DNA of 64,000 bases from the IMG/VR virus record IMGVR_UViG_3300031788_000002, positions 1 through 64,000 of that record; one strand, given 5' to 3'. Under the pieces are notes generated by a model. That model did not search any database. It had not been told where the DNA came from and worked only from the letters and a program-made list of their open reading frames with translations. The stretch's first letter is position 1. Every line of letters begins with the position of its first letter. A program made the translations under genes and the position numbers. This document shows positions 1 to 8,219 of the stretch, one piece after another. This stretch comes from a virus.

Positions 1-2571
1 ACCAATCTCTTTACGGACTTCTTACAGAGCAACGGCGAAGTTCTGACGCAAATCGTTACCAGTGGTAAGTGCAACACGTTCCCCACGTTGAAGGGACTGG
101 CCGCCGGTGTCATCCGTTTGATGGAAGTGGTGGGTGGAAGTTACTACGTGTTTCCTACGGGCAATAGCAGCGCGCCCCCGAAGCGCTGTGCCGGCCAGAA
201 CATTTTCTTTAGCTACAACGAACTGCGCCTTCATCTGACACAAATGGTTGGGACACCGAGCAAGGACCCAACTAGCGAGCGCATCATGAAGTACCAGGGG
301 TACAGCGGAATGTTCTCCCGCGCTCTGGGTGCTCAAGGGGGAGAAGTTTCAATTCGGCAGGCTATGAATGCCATTTCGAAGATCATTTTCTATGAGATGC
401 ACCCACAACCTTGTCCTCAGTACATCCCGGGGTCGTACGGGGAAGTGAGCGGCATGAAGCGCGTAAAGCTTGCGGACAATCCGGACTTTGGTCAGTTCGC
501 AACCACTGCTAATGACGTCGTCACGGGTATCGCGGATCTCTTGACCCAACTTGGAACGGTGTCGACGGGGGATCCTGCAAGCTACACCGCTAGCGTGCAC
601 ACCTTGGCCACGACATTGATTCAGCAATTGGGCAGTGCTCGACGAACGCTGCTGCGTGCGGTAGCCCAAATGCGCAATGTGCCCGAACCGGCGCCCTCTT
701 TGATGAGCGCCTCGGCGCAGCTTTTGGGGCAAGCGTTGACATCCGCGCAAGCGCTGGGAGGCGCCAGCGTCCAGGGTAAGAGTTCTTCCAGCATGCTCAG
801 CGCGCTGCAACAAACGTTGACCCAAGCGCAGCAGAAGCTGCAGCAGGTGGCTAGTACCGACACGTACGTGGGTGGGGGTGTTAACCGAACGCCTGCACAG
901 CTTTACCAACAGGTGTTTCGCCCCGACGTTTGGTTTACGGCGCCGCCGCGCTGCAACGTGTTCTTTCCTGAACTCTATCAGGGTTTGAGCTACCAGCGTT
1001 CCTTCCTAAAAGAACCCACGCGTCTGATGCTGAAGACCAATGACGAGTTCTTCGGCGAGGACACGCTCTTCGACAACTTCTACTTTGCTCCCACCGCGGG
1101 TACCGTGAAGGGCGAGCAGGCGAACTTGACGAAGATGCTTCAATCGCAGCTTCTTCTGCACGAGCGCTTTACAGGAATCTTGCCGGTCTTCGAGAAGATG
1201 GGCGAGTTCAATGTCTTCGCGTCTCAAGCGGAGCATCGTGTGGGTATTAAGAAAGTAGGCTTGGCGCAACGCACGGCCAATTTTCTCTACTTCCGTCATC
1301 GGTTCAACGCGCGGCGCATGACGGTGTCGGGCAAGTTCAATCCGTACATTGCCGTGGGCTGCCCGGGGCTCATCCTCGATAAGTACGTCAACCGCGATGC
1401 CATCGCGCGGTACAACGCCTTGTGCGCACAACAGAATGTGCCGCAGACCGACGCGGGCGCGATCCTCGGAACCAACTTCCTCGGGAACTTCGCACAAGTT
1501 GTTCATCAAGCATCCGCCATGGGGCCCAACGGATCGACCGACATCCAAATCACGTTCGCGCGTCAGCCTGAAGAGCGCATTGACTTCTTGGGGGCCATCC
1601 CTGATGACGCTCGCGTACGCCAACGCGTTGATGGCGCCGACGCCGTTCGGTCAACGACCGTAGCGGCTCTTGCCGCACCGGCGATCTTCTCCCTTGGGCC
1701 TAGTAACGGTGTCATCAGCAATGTGGTTGATGTGACGTCGTCTTCTACGGGACAGTCACTGCCCTTTTTCTATTCGGGGTTCAAACGCAATTCGAGCTTT
1801 CGCCCCCCAAGCGTCCCAATCGGCGTCGACGTGAGCGCCAGCGCTTTAGGTTCTGATGACCTCATGAACTTGCTCGGGGGACCTGGCGTAACGGCGTACT
1901 TCCGCGCGTACACCGTGACCGAGAGCATCCCCCGGTACCGCAGCGAAGAAATGCTGCTTCCCGCTGAAGAATATATCCGGCCGGGTTGGTACGGGGACTG
2001 TTGGACTAATTCAAAGGTCGGCGAAGTTTGGAACGAGTTATTTGCCACGGGGGCCATCACCGACCCGCAAACCATCAGTGATCAGGGGCGCAGCTCAGCG
2101 GCATTGAGCCAGTCTCCTACCAGTGCCCAGCCCGACCCAACCAGTGGAAGCGATCCCGCTGGCGATGCACCGGGGGTGCTGTCCCTGCAAGCCAACGCGA
2201 GCATTCAACAAGCGGTAGAGTACTTGCTCTTAACCTACTCATACATTAAGCAATCGGGCGCGGACGTCGACGAGTTCATCGGTGCTTACACCTGGCGGCC
2301 CATCGCGACGCTCGTGGACATGTTTGGTACCAGCGACTTGGCCTACGACGCCAACGGTGAAAACGTTGTGCAAGGGTATGAGGGGTTTCACTCTCGGGCG
2401 GTAGGCCCTTACAACAATTTGTTCGGCTTGGTCACGCCTGATATTGAGACGGTGCTCAACATCAAGCGCGGGTCGACCGCCGCCCATAACATCGACATCC
2501 GCAAGGATCGCCGCGATATGGTTGAAGCCTACGTTACTGCATTGCTATACGGAAATGCTCTTCTCGGATGA
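1..2571 (+). CDS. Large virion structural protein, 5' end outside window
   Basis: The frame is open from the first base, so the start lies upstream; 856 residues are visible and end in TGA. No membrane segment is seen. Around visible residues 439-460 (RMTVSGKFNPYIAVG, CPGLILDKY) the sequence looks like a beta-barrel of the tail-hub type, and a Ser/Pro/Asp/Gly-rich linker lies near residues 700-720. I do not recognise a named family. Its size and its place at the head of a run of co-directional virion-type genes suggest a tail or baseplate-hub component; this is inference. Confidence 0.75.
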   Translation, partial: TNLFTDFLQSNGEVLTQIVTSGKCNTFPTLKGLAAGVIRLMEVVGGSYYVFPTGNSSAPPKRCAGQNIFFSYNELRLHLTQMVGTPSKDPTSERIMKYQGYSGMFSRALGAQGGEVSIRQAMNAISKIIFYEMHPQPCPQYIPGSYGEVSGMKRVKLADNPDFGQFATTANDVVTGIADLLTQLGTVSTGDPASYTASVHTLATTLIQQLGSARRTLLRAVAQMRNVPEPAPSLMSASAQLLGQALTSAQALGGASVQGKSSSSMLSALQQTLTQAQQKLQQVASTDTYVGGGVNRTPAQLYQQVFRPDVWFTAPPRCNVFFPELYQGLSYQRSFLKEPTRLMLKTNDEFFGEDTLFDNFYFAPTAGTVKGEQANLTKMLQSQLLLHERFTGILPVFEKMGEFNVFASQAEHRVGIKKVGLAQRTANFLYFRHRFNARRMTVSGKFNPYIAVGCPGLILDKYVNRDAIARYNALCAQQNVPQTDAGAILGTNFLGNFAQVVHQASAMGPNGSTDIQITFARQPEERIDFLGAIPDDARVRQRVDGADAVRSTTVAALAAPAIFSLGPSNGVISNVVDVTSSSTGQSLPFFYSGFKRNSSFRPPSVPIGVDVSASALGSDDLMNLLGGPGVTAYFRAYTVTESIPRYRSEEMLLPAEEYIRPGWYGDCWTNSKVGEVWNELFATGAITDPQTISDQGRSSAALSQSPTSAQPDPTSGSDPAGDAPGVLSLQANASIQQAVEYLLLTYSYIKQSGADVDEFIGAYTWRPIATLVDMFGTSDLAYDANGENVVQGYEGFHSRAVGPYNNLFGLVTPDIETVLNIKRGSTAAHNIDIRKDRRDMVEAYVTALLYGNALLG

Positions 2572-3520
2572 AGCAGGCTCAGCCTTTGCACGCCCTTGGG
2601 GGTATTCTCCGGACATGCCCTCGGCCTTCTTCGACGAGCTTTGCAAGATCGCCGCCGCCAAAAGCCAGTTCAGCGTCCCCCAAACCCGTTCCGGGCGTCG
2701 GTCCATGACCGTAGAGACGCTGCTTCGCAAAGAAAAAGACGGGTCGCTCTACAAAGAGAAGGCCAAGCTGGCCGACGCCATCTCGAGTGGATTGCAGCAT
2801 ATGGCCTACGGTCAAGGTCTTCTACATGGGGGATTGGCCGAGAAGGCGGGCAAGAACCCGAGAGACTTTGACCCCGTCGAATTGCATGAGGGCACAGAGG
2901 AAGAAGAGCAAGAGCACACCAAGGATGTGCCGACCGCGCGCCAAATCGCGATGGACCATTTGACTGAGCACCCACATTACTACAAGGCGCTCGACAAAAT
3001 GGAGAAGCACCTCGATGAAGAAGAAGGTGAGAAGAAAGCGTGGGCCAAGCTCGCCGGTGTTTGGCGGAATCCGGCTTTGTACACGTACGGGGGACGACCC
3101 CGCAGCGGTTTAGACAAACACGCCGACTCCTGGAAACCGCAGTGGCTTGAGGCATCGTTCTCGCCTGACAGCGGGTATGGCACCCAAAACGCCGTGGTGC
3201 GTGCGAAGACCAAGCCTGGGGACGGCCCCGCGGTAGATGAAGGGCTCACCGAAGGTCAAAAGCCACGGGTCGACGCCACCTATTCCCAGCCAACCAATAG
3301 TTTGGTAGCGCCCAAAGAGGCGGCGGCGTGGTCCAAAATTGCAAGGCCCGCGGTCATGGGGCAGCTCGTGAGGAGCCCGACGGACACATGCCCCGATGCG
3401 GCCAGCTTGGGTGCGCCCGGGCGTATGCGTCATGAACTCGAGCACAATCTTGTAATGGGCCCTCTATCGGATGCCCAGCCGCTTACCGGGACGTCAACCG
3501 ACGCGTACCAGAGGACATAA
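2555..3520 (+). CDS. Protein with DELxKIA and AWxKLA repeat tags
   Basis: The 321-residue protein overlaps the end of the previous gene by 17 nt. ATG at 2615 is an equally good start, since neither has a clear SD. The N-terminal region holds FFDELCKIA (nt 2627-2653), a motif repeated at the N-terminus of the next gene. AWAKLA (3038-3055) and AWSKIA (3326-3343) recur internally. The middle is Glu/His-rich (EGTEEEEQEHTKD) and charged. I recognise no domain. It is probably a virion or scaffold protein, because it is locked between structural genes and shares tags with its neighbour. Confidence 0.75.
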   Translation: MLFSDEAGSAFARPWGYSPDMPSAFFDELCKIAAAKSQFSVPQTRSGRRSMTVETLLRKEKDGSLYKEKAKLADAISSGLQHMAYGQGLLHGGLAEKAGKNPRDFDPVELHEGTEEEEQEHTKDVPTARQIAMDHLTEHPHYYKALDKMEKHLDEEEGEKKAWAKLAGVWRNPALYTYGGRPRSGLDKHADSWKPQWLEASFSPDSGYGTQNAVVRAKTKPGDGPAVDEGLTEGQKPRVDATYSQPTNSLVAPKEAAAWSKIARPAVMGQLVRSPTDTCPDAASLGAPGRMRHELEHNLVMGPLSDAQPLTGTSTDAYQRT

Positions 3521-3522
3521 AC

Positions 3523-5145
3523 ATGCTGACTACTGTTGAAGCCGGCGCATTCTGCGATGAGCTGGCAAAGATCGCGTTGGTTGAGCGCTTGGCACGCCTT
3601 GGGGCGACGGATATTCCGGGCACGCCTCGCTTATTGATGAAACACCGTGACCCCGAAGAGCTGGCCGCGCTTCAACACGGGATTACGAACACGTGGGATC
3701 GAGGGGCCGCGCCGCTTAAGGCCAAGGTCGATGCCGTCGCCGAGCATGTTCCCACCGAGCTCGGTAAGAAGGTGGTGCGCGGCCTTGGGCACACGGCCAT
3801 CGATAACCCAGACGCCGCGTTGATGAGCGCCGTTCCCCTCCCGTTTGCCAGCGCTGCCTACATGGCCGGCAAAAGAGGGCTCGAAGGGCTCATTGATCGC
3901 GTTGCCCCCGTGGCTAACCCCCAGCCACTGCTCAAAGCGGCTTTCTTGGCGTCGGGAGGTTACCTCCTTAATCAAGTGGGTAAACCTAAGGTGCGCCCTG
4001 AAAACCCTGAGCCAAAACCCAGTCTTATTGTAAAACAGGGTATGTTTCCTACGGACACCCCGCCCGGACCGATTGATCCTTCGGTGACCAAACACCTCAA
4101 GGACAGCGCCCGTATCGCTGCACCAGGTAAGAGCCTTCCGGGCGTACCCAATTCGGCGGGCAGTGGGCACTCTATCGCGGGGGCGAAGACCGCTGCGAGC
4201 TGGACCAAGCTCGCGGTGAGCCCGGAGTGGATCAATGCTCGCGTACAGGCTGCGGCGGCGAACGGGGTGGACCCTGCCCGGGGGTACAAGTTTTTGGATC
4301 GCACGTCGAAGAAGTTCGTGTTCGGCACGAACGAAGCGGCGGCCAACAAGCACTTCTCGGCCAATTTCGCCGGATTGAAGGCCGGGCTGGGGAAGGCGCC
4401 CGAAGCAATTGCGGAAGCGGGGCGGCGCAACGCGGCCACCGCCGTCAGCGGCATTCGAAACGCAGCGCCAGCCGCGGTGGATGCGCTGGGGGCAACAGTG
4501 CCCTCTCTGCGCTCCACCGCTATTTCAGATGCAGCGCCGGTGGCGTCAGCCGCCCGATCGATGAACCCCTACCTGTTGGGGGGTGCCGCCCTTGGGGGCG
4601 CGGCGTTGTTGGGCGGTGGTGCCTACTTAGCGCACCGGGCGCTCTCGCGGCCAGCCCAAGAGCCGCTGCCTCCCCAGGAGAAAGCGGCCTGGGCTAAGCT
4701 GGCCTTTAGCGACAGCGGCTTTGGGCCCACGGGAGGCGTCTTCCGACCCCAGTACGCGAGCTACCAAGGCACCGTGCCCATCCCGTCCCCGGTGGTCATG
4801 GACCCACGGCTGAAGCACGGGGGCAATGCACCGCGCGATCAGAAGAAAGTGGCCTTCGACCAGAGTGGGTTTGGCATGGCCACGTCGATTGGGCCGACGC
4901 ACGGGAACGGGGGCAACCACGAGAGCTACCAGGGGCGCCTTCCCTTGCCTCCGGTCGTGACCCTCGATCCTTTTCTACGGAAGAAGACCGCGGCCATTCC
5001 CTTGACGCCCAAGGGGCGTTTAGCGAGCAGCGCGAGGGAAGGTGCGCCGAAGACCACGGGCTTTACCGGGCCCTCGGTAGCGGAAGTGTCCAAGCCGGTA
5101 GGTTTCGGGCGCAACCTGCCCGGTGCGTCGAAGGGCAGCATTTGA
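3523..5145 (+). CDS. Modular tag-repeat protein, probable virion component
   Basis: This 540-residue protein starts 2 nt after the previous stop behind an AGAGGA SD. FCDELAKIA lies at residues 10-18. ASWTKLA, KAAWAKLA and LRKKTAA punctuate the sequence. Two C-terminal segments are repeats of each other: KLAFSDSGFG leading to SYQGTVPIPS, and KVAFDQSGFG leading to SYQGRLPLPP. An Ala/Gly-rich hydrophobic stretch near residues 350-367 (YLLGGAALGGAALLGGG) could insert in a membrane. The LRKKTAA tag recurs at the N-terminus of the sigma factor at 7339. No family recognised; likely a virion internal or head protein. Confidence 0.75.
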   Translation: MLTTVEAGAFCDELAKIALVERLARLGATDIPGTPRLLMKHRDPEELAALQHGITNTWDRGAAPLKAKVDAVAEHVPTELGKKVVRGLGHTAIDNPDAALMSAVPLPFASAAYMAGKRGLEGLIDRVAPVANPQPLLKAAFLASGGYLLNQVGKPKVRPENPEPKPSLIVKQGMFPTDTPPGPIDPSVTKHLKDSARIAAPGKSLPGVPNSAGSGHSIAGAKTAASWTKLAVSPEWINARVQAAAANGVDPARGYKFLDRTSKKFVFGTNEAAANKHFSANFAGLKAGLGKAPEAIAEAGRRNAATAVSGIRNAAPAAVDALGATVPSLRSTAISDAAPVASAARSMNPYLLGGAALGGAALLGGGAYLAHRALSRPAQEPLPPQEKAAWAKLAFSDSGFGPTGGVFRPQYASYQGTVPIPSPVVMDPRLKHGGNAPRDQKKVAFDQSGFGMATSIGPTHGNGGNHESYQGRLPLPPVVTLDPFLRKKTAAIPLTPKGRLASSAREGAPKTTGFTGPSVAEVSKPVGFGRNLPGASKGSI

Positions 5146-5709
5146 CGCTGAGGGACGCACGAAGAAGCGGTATATGAGCCCCGCTACCAGCAGGTTGAAG
5201 GCGAGGACACCACCGGCGACGAGGATGATGACCAACGTTCGGTGTTCGGTTGCGGCCTCGAGTTGAGCCAAGGTACCCTGCGTTGCCGTGAGCGCGGCTT
5301 GGGCTTCCTTCAGAAGAGACGCGAGATAGTTCTCTTGTTCTGCTAAACGGGGGACGACAACCGTATCCCACGTTTCTCCGAATGTTTGACCTAGGGTACC
5401 AACCGCATGGTTAAAGCGTTGTTCGATGTCTTGCCCTGCCTTGCGCTCTGTTAATAAAGCCCGGGTCGCGAGGTGGTCACCGGCTACTTCCAGCTTGGTG
5501 AAGGACGCATCTTCAAAAGGAAGCACCGGCTGAAGTGCGCTCGTCATCAGCTTAGGGATTTCCGGCTCAACGCCTTTTGCAGCGCTTTGCATCAAGGAGG
5601 CCACATCGCTGTCGCCGTGCTTCACAAGAGTTTGTTCCGCCGACGCAAACCACGAGGCACACCCTGTAATAACGAGAGAAAAGCTCAGTACAAACCAGCG
5701 CAACATCAT
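5020..5709 (-). CDS. Lipoprotein with C-terminal membrane segment, u-spanin candidate
   Basis: This 229-residue protein begins with a signal peptide and lipobox (VITGC, Cys near residue 17). A long, mainly helical periplasmic region follows, then a strong transmembrane segment at about residues 153-174 (LVIILVAGGVLAFNLLVAGL) and a basic tail. Outer-membrane lipid plus inner-membrane anchor is the architecture of unimolecular spanins, which fuse the two membranes at lysis; this one is longer than classic u-spanins. It is transcribed against its neighbours, and its tail overlaps the 3' end of the preceding gene by 126 nt. The start lacks an SD; ATG 5706 is an alternative. Confidence 0.7.
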   Translation of the reverse strand: MMLRWFVLSFSLVITGCASWFASAEQTLVKHGDSDVASLMQSAAKGVEPEIPKLMTSALQPVLPFEDASFTKLEVAGDHLATRALLTERKAGQDIEQRFNHAVGTLGQTFGETWDTVVVPRLAEQENYLASLLKEAQAALTATQGTLAQLEAATEHRTLVIILVAGGVLAFNLLVAGLIYRFFVRPSASNAALRRTGQVAPETYRLGHFRYRGPGKARGLRRTFPRAAR

Positions 5710-5786
5710 GATTAAATGGAAAGCGTGTGGTCTGGTCCCGTCAACACAAAAGGCAGGGGATGCGTGGCATAAGAGGGCTGAGACCT

Positions 5787-6449
5787 ATGACCTCGCATTT
5801 ACATGACGGGTGCCCCGTGGTGCTGGCCGCCGTGCGTCGGGCCACTTTTTTACCTCTGTGGTTATTCGTAAGCGATCAGGAAGCGCTTTGGGCTGACATT
5901 GAGGAGCGCGCACGCGCATCGCGCCCCGATGATACCGCCGTACGCTTGCGCATGTTCTACAGCCTTGAGCTTTTGTACACCCAAGCGATTCCTCGGCAGG
6001 TATTTCTGTCGGCCAGCCTTGCGCCGGTGACGCAAAAACTCACGCTCTCCTCCTACTTGAAGCCGATGTATCCAAGAACCAATGCGGGCCTTGTGGCCCT
6101 TCAGCAGGATGCGGTGCGGCTTCGTTTGCGCCTCTCCGGGTTGGCGGGTTCCGCCGTTCTTCTTCAAAATCATGAAGACACAAGCCTTCAATGGGTTGCC
6201 GTTTACGATACCCTGCGAACGCTACTCGGGGCCGTAACGACAACCGTTGACGCTATTAGTGGGTGCCTACGCCGCAACGATGTTCAACAAGCGGCACACG
6301 TAGGCACCTTGTTGATGCAGTCTTTTTACGATTCACATTTAACCAAAGCAGAGATCGAGGTTGAGCTGCACGCGTTGCTCAACGTGACGTCCTTCAATGC
6401 AGGAGCCCCATGGCAAAAGAACGTAAAGAACCCGAGCTCGCCGAGTTGA
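5787..6449 (+). CDS. Uncharacterised protein
   Basis: The 220-residue, mainly helical protein has no recognisable domain or membrane segment. ATG 5787 is chosen because AGAGGG sits about 9 nt upstream; the frame is open back to a GTG at 5727 and an ATG at 5760. It overlaps the next gene by 40 nt. Confidence 0.65.
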   Translation: MTSHLHDGCPVVLAAVRRATFLPLWLFVSDQEALWADIEERARASRPDDTAVRLRMFYSLELLYTQAIPRQVFLSASLAPVTQKLTLSSYLKPMYPRTNAGLVALQQDAVRLRLRLSGLAGSAVLLQNHEDTSLQWVAVYDTLRTLLGAVTTTVDAISGCLRRNDVQQAAHVGTLLMQSFYDSHLTKAEIEVELHALLNVTSFNAGAPWQKNVKNPSSPS

Positions 6450-6787
6450 TCTTTCATGTTGAAGAACATTCATTGCTGGAATGCCCGGGAGCCCTGTTCA
6501 AGGCTACGGGACGCGTTATTCTTACAACGGAAGTTGGCAACCTGGCGTTGTGGGATCAGGTTGTAAAGAAGTTGGACGGCCTGCCGGTTTATTCAGCGAC
6601 TACACTGGCAGAGACCCTTGTGGAAGCGGTCAAGCAACGGACCACCAAAGCGTTGGAAGACGCTCGTGTGGAGATCGAGCAACTAAAAGCTTCCGTGGCC
6701 TTCGAGATCGATCGCAACGATCGGTTGACACGAGAAGCTAAGGATAAGATCCAAGAACTTCAACAAGAAGTTGATGTCCTTCGATAG
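6410..6787 (+). CDS. Small protein with C-terminal coiled coil
   Basis: The protein has 125 residues. AGGAG lies upstream of ATG 6410, inside the end of the previous gene. Residues about 75-125 show regular heptads (ALEDARVEIEQLKASV and on to QELQQEVDVL), a coiled coil. The N-terminal half is compact and acidic. No family recognised; the coupling suggests it acts with the preceding protein. Confidence 0.75.
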   Translation: MAKERKEPELAELIFHVEEHSLLECPGALFKATGRVILTTEVGNLALWDQVVKKLDGLPVYSATTLAETLVEAVKQRTTKALEDARVEIEQLKASVAFEIDRNDRLTREAKDKIQELQQEVDVLR

Positions 6788-6802
6788 TTTATAGACGCGG
6801 GA

Positions 6803-6811
6803 TGCTACGCT
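6803..6811 (+). promoter_or_regulatory. Class B extended -10, leaderless-type
   Basis: TGC-TACGCT ends 6 nt before ATG 6818. No SD is present, so transcription probably starts at or next to the start codon. Confidence 0.5.
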
Positions 6812-6817
6812 TAAGGC

Positions 6818-7294
6818 ATGCCCCGCACGATGAGCGTTTGTGAGTCACAAATTACAACGGAAGAGAGCGCTGACCGGCTGTACGCTTTCCTCAAGACCGG
6901 CGCGGATACAACGCAGCCTGAAGTCAATGCATCGGCGGTGACGGGCTTGAACCCGGATCCGTACGCAGCGCCGCCTCTGCGCAAAGACCTCGAAGGCACG
7001 GACAGCGCCCTGTGGGGACAAGAGCCGGAAAGCGATGGCAAGGCCACCGCTCAGGTGCACTCGAACGCGGTGTGGGATGGCTTTCGTGCTGGGCGGGAGC
7101 GGTTCCTTGAACGTAACTTCGATTCCTTTAAGCCGAGTCAAGAGCAGACGCAGGCACTGTTGAGCGGTCAGCTCGAGCACTTCAAAAGTGGGGATCACGA
7201 AAGCTCGACGCCCTTCACGCGAGACCACAGCAAGCGCCGCCCTGTAGAGGTCGAAACCGTGTTCGACAAAACCAAGCGGCTCTTGGGTACGTGA
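6818..7294 (+). CDS. Uncharacterised acidic protein
   Basis: The 158-residue hydrophilic protein has no membrane segment and no domain I know. It starts 6 nt after a class B -10 element and has no SD, so leaderless translation is likely. It ends just before the sigma-factor gene. Confidence 0.7.
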   Translation: MPRTMSVCESQITTEESADRLYAFLKTGADTTQPEVNASAVTGLNPDPYAAPPLRKDLEGTDSALWGQEPESDGKATAQVHSNAVWDGFRAGRERFLERNFDSFKPSQEQTQALLSGQLEHFKSGDHESSTPFTRDHSKRRPVEVETVFDKTKRLLGT

Positions 7295-7338
7295 AAGCAG
7301 CAAGCATCCGAGGGCATAACATCCTCGGAGAACACCAC

Positions 7339-8151
7339 ATGCCGACGATCGATCCTCTCAACAGCTATCTTCGGAAGAAGACGGCCGCCCAACAAAAATG
7401 TGAAGAAGACGATCACGCCTTGGTTACCCAGTGGCAGCAGGCGCATCAAGGCGACGCTGTAAACCCCGCGCTGACGCATCAAGTACTTCAGCGCTTTCAG
7501 CCTACGATTCAAACGGCGCTGAAGAAGTACAAATCGCCGCTCACGGGACCGGGCATCAACGCCGCTGCAAAAACCTATGCGGTTGAAGCCCTCAGAACGT
7601 ACGACCCCTCCCGCGGCGCTTCTTTTAACACGCATTTGACCAATACGTTGCGGCGGCTGCATCGAGAGAACAATCAAGCGCAAGCCTCCTACGTTCCGGA
7701 AGACCATGTGACGTACTTCGGGCCCGCTCAGCGCGCGCACGATGAATTCGTCGATGAGTTTGGGCGGACACCGACGCCGGAAGAGCATGAGCAACGGCTG
7801 AATGAAATGCTACCGGAACGCCGCCGTTTGGCCCCCGGGGCCTTGGCACCCATCCTGGCGCTCAAGCGCAACACCGTGGTCTCCAGCAACTTCGCTTCGT
7901 CTCCCAACACGTTTGCGCAGGATCTAGAGCAGCAAAATGTGGCGCTTGGGCGCCATGACCTCGCTGAGCCGGATCGCAAAGTCTACGACTTGATCTACGG
8001 CAACAACGTGACGAGTACCGGGGACATCGCTAAGCGCTTAGGTATGAGCGACCCCGCGGTTTCTCGTGCAAAGACCCGCATCGAAAAGACCCTCTCCCAA
8101 CCGGTGGGCGCTTCCAAGCGCAAGAAGCCGGGCGCTCTTTCTTCCCCGTAA
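7339..8151 (+). CDS. Sigma-70 family RNA polymerase sigma factor
   Basis: The 270-residue protein directs RNA polymerase to promoters. Region 2 is visible in YDPSRGASFNTHLTNTLRRL, the usual -10-recognition helix context. A region-3-like segment follows (EFGRTPTPEEHEQRLNEM). Region 4 near residues 210-255 is a helix-turn-helix (STGDIAKRLGMSDPAVSRAK). ATG 7339 has a GGAG SD; the frame opens earlier at a GTG (7291) that lacks one. The N-terminus carries LRKKTAA, shared with the tag-repeat protein at 3523. It is a candidate for reading one of the two promoter classes in this window (inference). Confidence 0.88.
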   Translation: MPTIDPLNSYLRKKTAAQQKCEEDDHALVTQWQQAHQGDAVNPALTHQVLQRFQPTIQTALKKYKSPLTGPGINAAAKTYAVEALRTYDPSRGASFNTHLTNTLRRLHRENNQAQASYVPEDHVTYFGPAQRAHDEFVDEFGRTPTPEEHEQRLNEMLPERRRLAPGALAPILALKRNTVVSSNFASSPNTFAQDLEQQNVALGRHDLAEPDRKVYDLIYGNNVTSTGDIAKRLGMSDPAVSRAKTRIEKTLSQPVGASKRKKPGALSSP

Positions 8152-8174
8152 TTCATTCTCCTGTCTATTTCCTC

Positions 8175-8207
8175 GCGGCGTCGGCTTACCCCGGCGCCGC
8201 TTTTTAT
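8175..8207 (+). terminator. Rho-independent terminator
   Basis: GCGGCG and CGCCGC pair around a short loop, followed by TTTTTATTT, just after the sigma-factor gene. Confidence 0.75.
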
Positions 8208-8219
8208 TTGGAGTTTTTC

